64,000 nt of DNA from Streptococcus hyointestinalis. Lineage in GTDB: Bacteria; Bacillota; Bacilli; Lactobacillales; Streptococcaceae. The DNA lies in the NCBI RefSeq assembly GCF_900459405.1, contig NZ_UHFN01000007.1, forward strand, positions 930,001-994,000, given 5' to 3'. Below are positions 43,644 to 52,821 of this stretch, in pieces. Numbering within the stretch: position 1 is the first letter of the stretch; every line of letters begins with the position of its first letter. Below the pieces are notes generated by a model. The model had not been told where the DNA came from, did not search any database, and saw only the letters and a program-made list of their open reading frames with translations. The translations under genes were made by a program, and so were the position numbers.

Positions 43644-44808
43644 CCCCACTTGTCAAGTCAAGTGCAACAAGTTCATTGATAACTAGAGTTCCAGAGGTTA
43701 AGCTGTTTGGGCTAGCCCAAACAAAATATTTGCGGTTTTATACTTGTGAAGTCGTCTAGGTCTGTCATTGATAGCAGAGACGTAGTGATTGAGTTCTTCT
43801 GTCGTTAGTGAGTTAAGAGAGACACCTTTTGGGAGAAACTCTCTCAAGAGACCATTGAAATTTTCATTTGTTCCTCTTTCATGAGAAGCATAAGGATGGG
43901 CAAAATAGACTTCCACACCTTTTAAGTCTGACAAGCTACTGAACTCTGAGCCATTGTCCGATGTGATAGAGCGAATAGGGTACTGTGATAGTAGGCTCTT
44001 AACAGCCCTATTGATAGTTTCTGCTTGTTTATTAGCCAGTTTTACAGCGATGGCAAATCGTGTTTGACGCTCTACTAGAGTCATGACAACAGCTTCCCCT
44101 TTGGTCTTCTTGCCAAGAACCAAATCAATCTCCCAATGTCCAAATTCAGAGCGATTAGTAATAGTTTCTGGACGTTCTTCAATGGATTTTCCTAAGATTT
44201 TCTTCGTGGCCTTAGGCCTTACTTTAGACCGTTTTCGGATGCACACCATCTTAGGTAAATCAATCGGTTTAACCCTCAACAGTCCGTCTTTGATGTAACG
44301 ATACACTGTCTTGGTGGAAGGGATAACTTCCAGTGGATGTTTTTCTCGGTAAGTTTGAACAAAGCTATCAACACTGTGACAACGAGGTTTCGTTTTCAGG
44401 GCTTTCTCAAGTTCCTTGAAGAATGTCTGGGAGCAGTATGATAGTTTATGATAGGCACTTTTTCGACGATTGATTTCATAAACACGTTGACCACTATCTG
44501 GAAAGTAAACCGTTGAGTAGATTCGTTTCCCGTTCTTATCTTGAACCTGAGAAACACTTCCTCGTTTGATTTCCCGACTGATGGTTGAGCGATGACGCCC
44601 AAGCAGACGAGCAATCTCAGAGGGGGTCTTGCCCATCTTGAGATAGGCGCTGATTTCTCCGCGTTCAGAGGCTGAAAGGTGTGAGTATAACGATTTTTTG
44701 GTAGAATGATTAGTGGACATGTTCATCTGCTTTCTATACTGAGTTGGGGAATTCTAGTATATCAGATAAACATGTCTTTTTTTGTTGCACTTCATTTTAC
44801 AACGCAGG
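43644..44808 (-). mobile_element. IS30-family insertion sequence, about 1165 bp
   Basis: Bounded by imperfect inverted repeats of about 27 bp (20 matches, both containing AAGTGCAACAA). It is flanked by a 13-bp direct repeat TAGCTCTATAGAA (43631-43643 and 44809-44821), which I take as the target duplication. It lies between tmRNA and the sugar-transporter gene and disrupts no visible gene. Confidence 0.82.
43698..44726 (-). CDS. IS30-family transposase
   Basis: 342 residues. Helix-turn-helix (ERGEISAYLKMGKTPSEIAR, LLGRHRSTISREIKRG) and an intact DDE catalytic domain: EIDLVLGKK (D), SITSDNGSEF (D) and HERGTNENFNGLLREFLPKG (E). No frameshift or early stop, so the element is probably able to move. 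Similar elements (IS1239-like) occur in pathogenic streptococci. Confidence 0.93.
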   Translation of the reverse strand: MNMSTNHSTKKSLYSHLSASERGEISAYLKMGKTPSEIARLLGRHRSTISREIKRGSVSQVQDKNGKRIYSTVYFPDSGQRVYEINRRKSAYHKLSYCSQTFFKELEKALKTKPRCHSVDSFVQTYREKHPLEVIPSTKTVYRYIKDGLLRVKPIDLPKMVCIRKRSKVRPKATKKILGKSIEERPETITNRSEFGHWEIDLVLGKKTKGEAVVMTLVERQTRFAIAVKLANKQAETINRAVKSLLSQYPIRSITSDNGSEFSSLSDLKGVEVYFAHPYASHERGTNENFNGLLREFLPKGVSLNSLTTEELNHYVSAINDRPRRLHKYKTANILFGLAQTA

Positions 44809-44939
44809 TAGCTCTATAGAATGTGATAATGATTAGAAAAAGATTGACATAGCGCTTTCTTTTTGGTAGGGTGGTAGGTAGCTATTTTTTGTATGGCTAT
44901 CCATAGTTTAACTGGCATGTTAAGGAGGTAATCATCATT

Positions 44940-45806
44940 ATGTCAGCTTTTGGTTTACTAATCGCACTTATTCCAGCGATTGGCTGGGGGATTCAGCCCT
45001 TGATTTTGAAAAAGATTGGTGGAACACCTGTCAACAGTATGTTGGGGTTTGGGATTGGTGCAACCGTTATTGGAGTCATCGTGCAGCTCGTGTGTCATCC
45101 GAGCGGTCTGTCAAGCACAGCTTTATTACTCAGTTTCATCTCAGGGATGTTCTGGGTTATTGGTCAAGCTGGACAAGTGTCTAGCTATGACGTGATTGGT
45201 GTTTCAAAAACAATGCCAATCTCAACGGGTCTGCAATTGCTTGGGACATCTATCATCGGTGTTTTAGCCTTTGGGGAATGGTCTAGTTGGACGTCTAAAA
45301 TCTTTGGTTTTTTAGCCATTGCGCTCTTGATTTTCGGAGCTTATCTGACTTCGCTTGAGCCAAAAGGCGCTAGCAACAAACCGACTCATCTAGCAAAAGG
45401 AGTGCAGATTTTAGCTTTCACTAGCTTTGGTTATTGGTTTTACAGTGCTGTGCCTAAAATGGTCAATGCAGACGGCTTGTCTATGTTTCTACCACAAATG
45501 CTTGGTGTTTTGGTCGGATCTGTTCTTTACGCTAGCTTCAAAGAGCGTCAAGCTTTCAAGGCAAAAGAAAGCTGGCAATGTGCTGGCGTTGGGATTATCT
45601 TTGGGATTGCGTCATTAGCTTACATCTTCTCAGCTAAGTTAAACGGCGTGACGCTAGCCTTTATCCTCACGCAGCTCAATGTCATCCTCTCTACACTAGG
45701 TGGCATTTACATTCTCAAAGAAACCAAGCCAAAACGTGAGCTTTTCCTCACTTATCTAGGGCTTGTCATTATCGTGCTTGCAAGCGTGATGACGATTTTC
45801 CTATGA
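44940..45806 (+). CDS. GRP-family sugar transporter (GlcU/RbsU-like)
   Basis: 288 residues, ten hydrophobic segments in two EamA-like halves. It starts MSAFGLLIALIPAIGWGIQP and has MPISTGLQLLGTSIIGVLAFGEW, typical of the glucose/ribose porter family, which takes up glucose or ribose with protons. AAGGAGGT precedes the ATG. The IS30 element ends about 130 bp upstream and may have altered its promoter region, where TTGACA at 44843-44848 is visible. Confidence 0.87.
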   Translation: MSAFGLLIALIPAIGWGIQPLILKKIGGTPVNSMLGFGIGATVIGVIVQLVCHPSGLSSTALLLSFISGMFWVIGQAGQVSSYDVIGVSKTMPISTGLQLLGTSIIGVLAFGEWSSWTSKIFGFLAIALLIFGAYLTSLEPKGASNKPTHLAKGVQILAFTSFGYWFYSAVPKMVNADGLSMFLPQMLGVLVGSVLYASFKERQAFKAKESWQCAGVGIIFGIASLAYIFSAKLNGVTLAFILTQLNVILSTLGGIYILKETKPKRELFLTYLGLVIIVLASVMTIFL

Positions 45807-45813
45807 TAGCCAC

Positions 45814-45840
45814 AAAACTCTCCAGACGGGGAGTTTTTTT
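45814..45840 (+). terminator. Terminator after the sugar-transporter gene
   Basis: AAAACTCTCC and GGGGAGTTTT form a stem around AGAC, followed by a T run. Confidence 0.85.
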
Positions 45841-45945
45841 AGTGTTATAATAAGGGCAGGACTATTTGTTTGGGAAATATTAGCAAGGAGAGAAAAGGTA
45901 GGATGTCATGATGACAAATGAAAGGGATAGGAGTAGGTGAGCACA

Positions 45946-46236
45946 GTGCAGTTTGGATTTTCTTATGTAGGGTTGATTTATCTGATAATGTTAGCGCTAC
46001 CAAATATAATATGGACAAAACATCAACCAAAAGGCTACCAAGAATATGAGAGCAAAGAAAATAAAGCACTTCAATTATTGGAGCGAGTTGGACAGTTTGC
46101 AGTCTCTGGTCTTGTTCTTATGTTTAAGGACTTTAATGTGAAGACATGGTCAGGCTGGTCATGGTGGCTGATTTTGTCCTTTTCTCTAATGCTCATTTAT
46201 GAAGTTTACTGGATTCGCTATTTTAGAAGTGCATAA
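45946..46236 (+). CDS. Small membrane protein, 96 residues
   Basis: Reads QFGFSYVGLIYLIMLALPN after the start, then WTKHQPKGYQEYE, and two further hydrophobic segments ending YEVYWIRYFRSA. Start assumed at GTG 45946 by resemblance of the N-terminus to similar membrane proteins; GTG 45937 is possible. No function recognised. Four bases before the next small membrane-protein gene. Confidence 0.65.
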   Translation: MQFGFSYVGLIYLIMLALPNIIWTKHQPKGYQEYESKENKALQLLERVGQFAVSGLVLMFKDFNVKTWSGWSWWLILSFSLMLIYEVYWIRYFRSA

Positions 46237-46239
46237 ACA

Positions 46240-46431
46240 ATGATGGACTTTTACAGGAGTTTACTGGGAATTCTTGTGCCCGGAGCAACCTTGCCAGTAG
46301 TCGCCCTCTTTTTGCTTGGTGTATACGGGAAAAATCCCTACCTAATGCTAGCGGTCATTATACTAGGTATCGGGCACATGGGGATTCATCTGACGCACTG
46401 GAGGGAAATACAAGATGAAAAGAGTCGATGA
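46240..46431 (+). CDS. Small membrane protein, 63 residues
   Basis: Two hydrophobic segments (LLGILVPGATLPVVALFLLG and LMLAVIILGIGHMGIHL) then a charged tail. Coupled to the preceding membrane-protein gene (4-base gap); together they may form one complex. No known family recognised. Confidence 0.65.
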   Translation: MMDFYRSLLGILVPGATLPVVALFLLGVYGKNPYLMLAVIILGIGHMGIHLTHWREIQDEKSR

Positions 46432-46462
46432 CGCTATCAAGTGAGCGCTTTCTATGTTTTCT

Positions 46463-46470
46463 TACGAATA
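46463..46470 (+). promoter_or_regulatory. Perfect SigX (ComX) box upstream of coiA
   Basis: TACGAATA, the complete cin-box consensus, preceded by a T-rich stretch and lying about 20-28 bases before the coiA start. It marks coiA as a late competence gene transcribed by the alternative sigma factor. Confidence 0.9.
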
Positions 46471-46490
46471 CTCTAGTAGGAGGTAGTATG

Positions 46491-47432
46491 ATGTTAGTGG
46501 CACATGATAGTGACAATCAATTGGTGACGGTGCTGGATGGTATCCCAGAAAAGCGAGACTTTTTCTGTCCTGTCTGCAAGCAACCTGTTCGGCTCAAGGT
46601 GGGTAAGGTCATGCGGACACATTTTGCACATATCAGCTTAGAAGCTTGCCAGTTTTACAGTGAAAACGAATCAGCGGAGCACCTAGGCTTAAAGGCGGAG
46701 CTTTACAAGGCAATATCTAAAGGTGCAAAAGTAGAGGTGGAGCGTGTCCTAGAGGAGATTGGTCAGATTGCTGATGTCTTTGTAGGTGAGCGCTTAGCGC
46801 TTGAGGTGCAGTGCAGTCGTCTGTCTGAAAAACGGCTCATAGAGCGTAGCAAAGCCTATCAGAGAGCAGGTATTCATGTCCTATGGTTGCTGGGAGAAAA
46901 GTTGTGGTTGGGCAAGAAAATCTCGCCCTTACAAGAACAGTTTTTACAGTTTTCCAAAAACATGGGCTTTTACTATCTGGAGCTTGACCACAAACAGCGT
47001 CTCATCAGGCTCAAATACCTCATCTACCAAGACCTCAAAGGGCAGGTACATTATTTGACTAAGACCTGCTCTTTTGATGAGGATGTGTTGTCCTTTTTGC
47101 GTCTGCCCTACAAAGCGCAGGCAGTCAGCAGCTACAGTGTCAAGCAGGATGATAAGATTCTGACCTATATCCAGCGTCAGCTCTACAATGGGAATCAGCA
47201 CTGGCTAAAAGAGCAGGAAAAAGCTTACCTTTCTAGGGGTAATCTCTTGGGTCAGCCTGTGTCTGCTTTTTTCCCGCAGGTGAGACCTTTTGATAGCCAC
47301 AAACTCAGTCTTGTCACTGACGATTTGACTTGGTTTTATCAAGCTTTTTACAAATATTATCAAAAGCTAGGCGCAAGTGCTGTTCAAACGCTTTATTCGC
47401 CAGCATTTTATGGTACAATAAAGGAAAACTAA
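46491..47432 (+). CDS. coiA: Competence protein CoiA
   Basis: Needed for recombination of incoming single-stranded DNA during transformation; acts with RecA/DprA in the cytoplasm. 313 residues from 46491, chosen because GGAGG lies 7 bases before it (ATG 46488 is 3 bases earlier). N-terminal zinc-ribbon-like CPVCKQPVRLKVGKVMRTHFAH, then a nuclease-like core with SAEHLGLK, EVERVLEEIGQIADVFV and LALEVQCSRLSEKRL (E-x-Q). Preceded by a SigX box; the intact box and gene suggest the strain is potentially transformable. Confidence 0.93.
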   Translation: MLVAHDSDNQLVTVLDGIPEKRDFFCPVCKQPVRLKVGKVMRTHFAHISLEACQFYSENESAEHLGLKAELYKAISKGAKVEVERVLEEIGQIADVFVGERLALEVQCSRLSEKRLIERSKAYQRAGIHVLWLLGEKLWLGKKISPLQEQFLQFSKNMGFYYLELDHKQRLIRLKYLIYQDLKGQVHYLTKTCSFDEDVLSFLRLPYKAQAVSSYSVKQDDKILTYIQRQLYNGNQHWLKEQEKAYLSRGNLLGQPVSAFFPQVRPFDSHKLSLVTDDLTWFYQAFYKYYQKLGASAVQTLYSPAFYGTIKEN

Positions 47433-47450
47433 AGCTTAAGGAGAGAAGAG

Positions 47451-49253
47451 ATGTCAGATAACCGACAAGCGATTGATGAGAAGTACCAATGGGACTTGAC
47501 CACTGTCTTTGAGAGTGATGAGGCGTGGGAGCAAGAGATGGCGGAGCTGTCAGCAACTATTGACAAGGCAAAGGGTTGTGCTGGGCACCTTTTGGACTCA
47601 AGTGAGAGCCTAAGAGACATTACCGACCTGGAGTTGGCTTTGTCTCGCCGCCTAGAGAAAGCCTATGTCTATGCGTCTATGAAAAACGACCAAGACACGA
47701 CAGTCCCCAAATACCAAGAGTTTCAAGCTAAGGCAACAGCGCTCTATGCCAAGTTCAGCGAGACCTTTTCCTTTTACGAGCCAGAATTTATGGCGCTCGA
47801 TGTGGCTACCTATGCGCAATTTTTAGAGGAAACACCCGACTTGAAGCGCTACAGCCATTTCTTTGAAAAGCTCTTTAAACGCCAAGAACATGTGCTGACT
47901 CAAGCAGAAGAAGAGCTCTTAGCAGGTGCTAGTGAGATTTTCAACGCAAGTAGCGAAACCTTTGAAATCCTCGACAATGCTGACATTGTCTTTCCAGTTG
48001 TCAAGGACGATGAGGGAAAGGACATCCAGCTTAGTCATGGCAATTTCATCAGTCTCATGGAGTCAAAAGACCGAAAGACCAGAAAAGCTGCCTACGAAGG
48101 ACTCTACAGTGTCTATGAGCAGTATCAGCACACCTATGCCAAGACCCTACAAACTAATGTCAAGGTGCATAATTTTGACGCACGTGTGCACAAGTATAGC
48201 TCAGCGAGACAAGCTGCGCTGGCTAGCAATTTTATCCCAGAGAGTGTCTATGACACGCTTCTTGAGACGGTTAATGAGCACTTGCCGCTGCTTCATCGCT
48301 ATGTGGCGCTACGTCAAAAAGTGCTGGGTCTTGATGACTTGAAGATGTATGACCTCTACACGCCACTGTCTGAGATGCTTATGGCTTATAGCTACGAGGA
48401 CGCACTTGAAAAAGCGCTGGAAGTACTGGCTGTTTTTGGTGAGGATTACCTCAAAGAGGTCAAGCGTGCCTTTAGTGAGCGCTGGATTGATGTCAAGGTC
48501 AATAAAGGCAAGCGTTCGGGCGCCTACTCTGGTGGCTCTTACGACACCAACGCTTTTATGCTCCTTAATTGGCAGGACACGCTAGATAATCTCTTCACCC
48601 TTGTCCACGAGACAGGGCACAGCATTCACTCTACCTTTACAAGAAGCCATCAGCCATACGTGTATGGTGACTACAGTATTTTCCTTGCGGAAATTGCCTC
48701 TACGACCAATGAAAATATTTTGACGGAAACGCTGTTAAAAGAAGAAACAGATCCGAAAAAACGCTTTGCTATTTTAAACCATTACCTCGATGGCTTTAAA
48801 GGCACAGTCTTTCGTCAAACGCAGTTTGCAGAGTTTGAGCAGGTGATTCACAAGGCAGACCAAGATGGCACTGTCCTAACCAGCGAGTATCTCAATACGC
48901 TCTACGCTGACCTCAACGAGAAATACTACGGTCTCAAAAAAGAGGACAATCATTTCATCCAGTACGAATGGGCGAGAATTCCGCATTTCTACTATAACTA
49001 CTACGTCTTTCAGTATGCAACAGGCTTTGCGGCAGCCAGCTATTTAGCTGAGCGCATTGTCCACGGTGAAGAAGCCGATAAGGAGGCTTATCTCAATTAC
49101 CTCAAAGCTGGAAACTCTGACTATCCACTTAATGTCATCAAAAAAGCAGGTGTGGATATGGAAAGTAAAGACTACCTTACTGCAGCCTTCAAAGTCTTTG
49201 AAGAACGCTTAGCTGAGCTTGAAAAGCTTGTCGAAGCTGGCGCTCATCTCTAA
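47451..49253 (+). CDS. pepF: Oligoendopeptidase F
   Basis: M3-family zinc metallopeptidase that cuts oligopeptides of about 7-17 residues in the cytoplasm. 600 residues, with the zinc motif HETGHSIH near residue 386 and the conserved Glu ligand downstream in [30 protein letters not shown] -10 lies within the end of coiA, so it has its own promoter; pepF after coiA is the common streptococcal order. Confidence 0.95.
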   Translation: MSDNRQAIDEKYQWDLTTVFESDEAWEQEMAELSATIDKAKGCAGHLLDSSESLRDITDLELALSRRLEKAYVYASMKNDQDTTVPKYQEFQAKATALYAKFSETFSFYEPEFMALDVATYAQFLEETPDLKRYSHFFEKLFKRQEHVLTQAEEELLAGASEIFNASSETFEILDNADIVFPVVKDDEGKDIQLSHGNFISLMESKDRKTRKAAYEGLYSVYEQYQHTYAKTLQTNVKVHNFDARVHKYSSARQAALASNFIPESVYDTLLETVNEHLPLLHRYVALRQKVLGLDDLKMYDLYTPLSEMLMAYSYEDALEKALEVLAVFGEDYLKEVKRAFSERWIDVKVNKGKRSGAYSGGSYDTNAFMLLNWQDTLDNLFTLVHETGHSIHSTFTRSHQPYVYGDYSIFLAEIASTTNENILTETLLKEETDPKKRFAILNHYLDGFKGTVFRQTQFAEFEQVIHKADQDGTVLTSEYLNTLYADLNEKYYGLKKEDNHFIQYEWARIPHFYYNYYVFQYATGFAAASYLAERIVHGEEADKEAYLNYLKAGNSDYPLNVIKKAGVDMESKDYLTAAFKVFEERLAELEKLVEAGAHL

Positions 49254-49256
49254 TCT

Positions 49257-49289
49257 AAAAAATGTCCTTAGTCACCTAAGGGCATTTTT
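49257..49289 (+). terminator. Terminator after pepF
   Basis: AAAATGTCCTTAG and CTAAGGGCATTTT form a nearly perfect stem around TCAC, followed by T. Confidence 0.82.
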
Positions 49290-49380
49290 AGACGGTGTGA
49301 GATAGTTTGTAAATCAAATCATTGTCCAAAAAGTCTGAAAATGTTACAATACTAACAATAACTAGAAAGGGGAGAAGAGT

Positions 49381-50016
49381 ATGGATGTCTTTGTTATTGG
49401 GAGTACTGGTCGTGTTGCGACTAGTTTGATAGGTCAGCTGACAGCAGATGGACACACGGTCAGAGCTGCAGCAAGACAGCCTGAAAATGTAGTAAAACAT
49501 GACGGCGTAGTGCCTGTTACCTTTGATTTACATGCTTCAGTAGAGGAGATGCAAGAGCTGATGGCAGGAGTGGACGCTGTTCTTTTTGTAGCGGGTTCAC
49601 GAGGGCGTGATTTGCTGCAGACAGATGCTTTTGGGGCGGTGAAAACCATGCAAGCAACAGAGAGTCTTGGTATTAAGCGCTATGTTTTGCTAAGTTCACT
49701 CTATGCGCTGGAGCCAGACAAATGGTCACACCCTAATCTCAGTAAGATTATGGATTATAACGTTGCCAAGTTCTTTGCGGACAACTACCTAGTGACTAAT
49801 ACCAAGCTTGACTATACTATCGTGCAACCTGGCGCTCTTTCTGAAAAAGAGGGAACAGGCATGATTACAGTCACCGAGGATGCTTATGGAAGTATCGCTA
49901 TAGAGGATGTGGCGTCTGTACTGGCTAAGAGCTTGAGTACGCCTGAGACGATTGGTAAGGTAATTAAGATTGTCGAAGGTACTACCCCTATCCAAAAAGC
50001 GCTGGAGGACTTATGA
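49381..50016 (+). CDS. NAD(P)-binding SDR-type protein (NmrA/YwnB-like)
   Basis: 211 residues with the dinucleotide loop GSTGRVATSLIGQL (about 7), VDAVLFVAGSRG, and a Tyr-x-x-x-Lys-less atypical SDR layout. Such proteins act as flavin or NADPH-dependent reductases or redox sensors. AAGGGGAGAAG precedes the ATG; the next gene begins 3 bases after its stop. Confidence 0.8.
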   Translation: MDVFVIGSTGRVATSLIGQLTADGHTVRAAARQPENVVKHDGVVPVTFDLHASVEEMQELMAGVDAVLFVAGSRGRDLLQTDAFGAVKTMQATESLGIKRYVLLSSLYALEPDKWSHPNLSKIMDYNVAKFFADNYLVTNTKLDYTIVQPGALSEKEGTGMITVTEDAYGSIAIEDVASVLAKSLSTPETIGKVIKIVEGTTPIQKALEDL

Positions 50017-50019
50017 TAC

Positions 50020-51072
50020 ATGACCAAGCTATCTGTCTTAAATTTAGTTCCTGTCCGTCAAGGACATAGTTACCAAGAAACCATTGCTGAGATGAAGCGC
50101 TTAGCCCAACGTGTCGAGGAGCTAGGTTATCATCGTTATTGGATTGGCGAACACCACAACACCAAGCTTTTTGCCTGCTCTTCAACGCTACTTCTCATCC
50201 AAGAAGCCCTGTCTGCGACCAAAACTATCCGTGTAGGCTCTGGTGGTATCATGCTTCCTAACCACAGCCCCTATATGCTTGCTGAGCAGTTTGGGACACT
50301 GGCGGCTCTTTACCCCAATCGCCTAGATTTAGGACTTGGGCGTGCACCGGGAACGGACATGGAGACGGCACAGTCTCTACGTCGCAAGACCTTGGATGAC
50401 GAAGAGCGTTTTAAAAATGACATCCTAGAATTACGTTCTTATCTTGAAGGGACAAACACTGTCCATGCCTATCCTGGTGAAGGTCAAGACATTCCTTTTT
50501 ACATCTTAGGTTCAAGCACAAAAAGCGCTCTTTTAGCAGCGCAACTAGGGCTCCCTTATGTGTTTGCAGGGCACTTTGCTCCGCAAATGATGGAAGAGGC
50601 GCTGAGCCTTTACCGTCTGCGCTTTCAACCGTCAAAATACCTAGAGCAACCTTACGCTGCTCTAGGCGCTAACGTCATCATGGCAGACACGCAAAAAGAA
50701 GCGGACTATCTAGCCACCACGCAAACGCAAGCTTTTATTGACATCGTGACGGGGCAACAAAGAAGCCTTTGCCCGCCTGTCAAAGACAGCGAGACGGTTT
50801 GGAAAAATCTCTCCGACTCTAAGCACGCTCCGCATTTCGGACCAGTTGCTTTTAGCCAAGACACCTTTATCAGTCAAGAAAAGAAAATCGTTGAGCGCAT
50901 GTCAGAGCTCACTCTTATCGGCGATAAAAAGAGTGTCTACAGTCAATTGCTAGCGCTTAAAATGCGTGTCCCAATTGACGAATTGATAGTAGCGACTTAT
51001 ATTTATGACGAAACCGCACAGCACCATTCCTTTGAACTTCTCGCTGAGTTGGCAAAGGAGAAGGCGATTTAA
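50020..51072 (+). CDS. Luciferase-like (LLM) flavin monooxygenase
   Basis: 350 residues with bacterial-luciferase-family features: SVLNLVPVRQGHSYQ at the start, YWIGEHHNT, GSGGIMLPNHSPYMLAEQFG, and LDLGLGRAPGTD. This is the MsnO8-type branch common in Firmicutes and probably uses FMNH2. Paired with the upstream NAD(P)-binding protein, which may supply reduced flavin; the substrate is unknown. Confidence 0.87.
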   Translation: MTKLSVLNLVPVRQGHSYQETIAEMKRLAQRVEELGYHRYWIGEHHNTKLFACSSTLLLIQEALSATKTIRVGSGGIMLPNHSPYMLAEQFGTLAALYPNRLDLGLGRAPGTDMETAQSLRRKTLDDEERFKNDILELRSYLEGTNTVHAYPGEGQDIPFYILGSSTKSALLAAQLGLPYVFAGHFAPQMMEEALSLYRLRFQPSKYLEQPYAALGANVIMADTQKEADYLATTQTQAFIDIVTGQQRSLCPPVKDSETVWKNLSDSKHAPHFGPVAFSQDTFISQEKKIVERMSELTLIGDKKSVYSQLLALKMRVPIDELIVATYIYDETAQHHSFELLAELAKEKAI

Positions 51073-51092
51073 GTAAAGCAAGAAAGGCGATT

Positions 51093-51707
51093 ATGACAGC
51101 ATTTATTTGGGATTTGGATGGGACGTTGATTGACTCTTATGAAGCCATCATGGAAGCACTCGAGGCGACTTATAGAGCTTTTGATTTTCAAGATTGGGAC
51201 AAAGAGGCTATTCATGCCTACATCCTAAAAGAGTCTGTAGGGCAGCTTTTGGAGAAAAAAGCTGGGGAAACGGGTACTTCTTTAGCGCAGCTAAAAGCCT
51301 TTTTCAACGACGAGCAGACCAAGCGTGACGATAAAATCAAGCTCTTGCCGTCTAGCAAAGAAGCGCTAGCTTTTGCAGACAAAGAAGGTATCCAGCAGTT
51401 TATGTACACGCACAAGGGGGCGAGTACGCAGGCTGTTTTAGAGAATTTGGGTATTAAGAGCTATTTCACCGAGATTTTGACGGGTGCTTCTGGATTTGAG
51501 CGTAAACCTCATCCAGAGGGCATTTACTATCTCATGGACAAATACAAGCTCAATCCTCATGACACCTACTACATCGGCGACCGTAAGCTAGATGTTGAAG
51601 TGGCAAAAAATGCTGGCATTCGCTCGATTAACCTCACCCAAGAGAGCAGTCCTATCAATCAAAAAATCCAAGATTTACGAGATCTCGAGACCTTATTTAC
51701 CAAATAA
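51093..51707 (+). CDS. HAD-superfamily hydrolase (phosphoglycolate phosphatase-like)
   Basis: 204 residues: motif I FIWDLDGTLIDS, motif II MYTHKG, motif III Lys in GFERKPHPEG, motif IV YYIGDRKLDVEVA. The alpha-helical cap places it in HAD subclass I near PGP/beta-phosphoglucomutase. Transcribed in line with the LLM gene (20-base gap). Confidence 0.87.
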   Translation: MTAFIWDLDGTLIDSYEAIMEALEATYRAFDFQDWDKEAIHAYILKESVGQLLEKKAGETGTSLAQLKAFFNDEQTKRDDKIKLLPSSKEALAFADKEGIQQFMYTHKGASTQAVLENLGIKSYFTEILTGASGFERKPHPEGIYYLMDKYKLNPHDTYYIGDRKLDVEVAKNAGIRSINLTQESSPINQKIQDLRDLETLFTK

Positions 51708-51711
51708 AGAA

Positions 51712-51735
51712 AAAATCATCGGAAACGGTGATTTT
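51712..51735 (+). terminator. Weak terminator after the HAD gene
   Basis: AAAATCA and TGATTTT pair, with a G-C rich inner part (TC/GG), but no extended T run follows. Confidence 0.45.
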
Positions 51736-51738
51736 CTA

Positions 51739-51792
51739 TTGATAAAAAAAGTCTTAGGATATATAATAACTAAAGATAAAAAATATCCTAGG
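51739..51792 (+). promoter_or_regulatory. Promoter and inverted repeat of the Rrf2-type operon
   Basis: TTGATA (51739-51744), 17-bp spacer, TATAAT (51762-51767). Arms CTTAGGATAT (51753-51762) and ATATCCTAGG (51783-51792) are inverted (9 of 10) and flank the start of transcription. Likely bound by the Rrf2 protein encoded by the last gene of the operon. Confidence 0.6.
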
Positions 51793-51808
51793 AAATGAGG
51801 TAAGGAAA

Positions 51809-52378
51809 ATGGCAACAATCGTAATGTTAGGTGGAAATGGCTATATCGGACGTCACACGACCCTGAAATGGCTGGAAAAAGATAGCACAGCACAGTTTTA
51901 TGTACTCTCACGCTCTGGAAAAAACAGCTTGGTTGACCCACGCGTGCACACACTAAAGGCAGATGTGTCTGACTATCAGTCTGTTAAGAGCGTCTTGCCA
52001 GACAAGGTGGACTATATCGTGGACTTTGTCGGACGCCCAGAAAAAGATCCAGAAGTCTTTAAGCAGGTCAATAACAAACCCGCAGAGGTCATGCAAAAAA
52101 TCGCTGAAGAAAAGGGAGCGAAAGCTATGGGATTTGTTGGTGGAACCTTTGGTCCAAAATCCTTTGTCAATGGGAAAAAAGCCATCATGCAAGACCTTCA
52201 AAAAAGCTCAGTCCGCCTAGAAGTGGTAGAGCCAACGGTCGTTTACGGAGCAGACCGCAATGACGCTATCAGCAAAATGGTGCCGCTGTTGAAAGTATTT
52301 GGCATTTTCTTCAAACAGATGAAACCAGTCACTGTTGACGCAGTCGCAAGCGAATTGGTCACAAAATTAACGAGGTAA
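51809..52378 (+). CDS. NAD-dependent epimerase/dehydratase-like protein
   Basis: 189 residues with Rossmann loop LGGNGYIGRHTTLKWL (about 7) and YIVDFVGRP, then a shortened C-terminal part. It resembles NAD(P)-binding atypical SDR proteins. First gene of a three-gene operon with an SRPBCC protein (2-base gap) and an Rrf2 regulator. Confidence 0.8.
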   Translation: MATIVMLGGNGYIGRHTTLKWLEKDSTAQFYVLSRSGKNSLVDPRVHTLKADVSDYQSVKSVLPDKVDYIVDFVGRPEKDPEVFKQVNNKPAEVMQKIAEEKGAKAMGFVGGTFGPKSFVNGKKAIMQDLQKSSVRLEVVEPTVVYGADRNDAISKMVPLLKVFGIFFKQMKPVTVDAVASELVTKLTR

Positions 52379-52380
52379 TC

Positions 52381-52821
52381 ATGACAAAACGGGTTATTGT
52401 AGAAGAGATGATTGAAGCGCCGCTGGCTGAGACTTTTGACTGGTTTTATAAGTCAGAGCACTTCATCAAGTCGCCTATCGCCTTTCGCTCCAGCTGGAGA
52501 GGGGAAAAGCACAAGGCAGGCACTAGACGAGACATCGTCATGATAGCAGGTTGGTACTCTGAGGAGATCACAGCTGTAAAAAAAGACAGGTTTATCCAGT
52601 ACAGGGTGGTCAAGTCTGTTCCAAGCATTCGGCAGGATTTCACAGAGATTGCTTTTGAGGTGACATCATTAGGCACCAAGGTCACTTGGACTATTGACGT
52701 TGACGTCCCGCTTCCTCTGCTGAATAAGCCGATGACGGGCTTTGCTGGGCAAATGGCAAAGACGCTTTATCGGACGATTTTAAAAGCAGGCAAGAAGGAG
52801 CTGGAAAATGAAGATAAATAA
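52381..52821 (+). CDS. SRPBCC (START-like) family protein
   Basis: 146 residues starting KRVIVEEMIEAPLAETFDWF, followed by FRSSWRGEKHKAGT and a C-terminal helix (AGQMAKTLYRTILKAGKKELE), the helix-grip pattern of polyketide-cyclase/START-like ligand binders. It overlaps the next gene by 14 bases. Ligand unknown. Confidence 0.75.
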   Translation: MTKRVIVEEMIEAPLAETFDWFYKSEHFIKSPIAFRSSWRGEKHKAGTRRDIVMIAGWYSEEITAVKKDRFIQYRVVKSVPSIRQDFTEIAFEVTSLGTKVTWTIDVDVPLPLLNKPMTGFAGQMAKTLYRTILKAGKKELENEDK

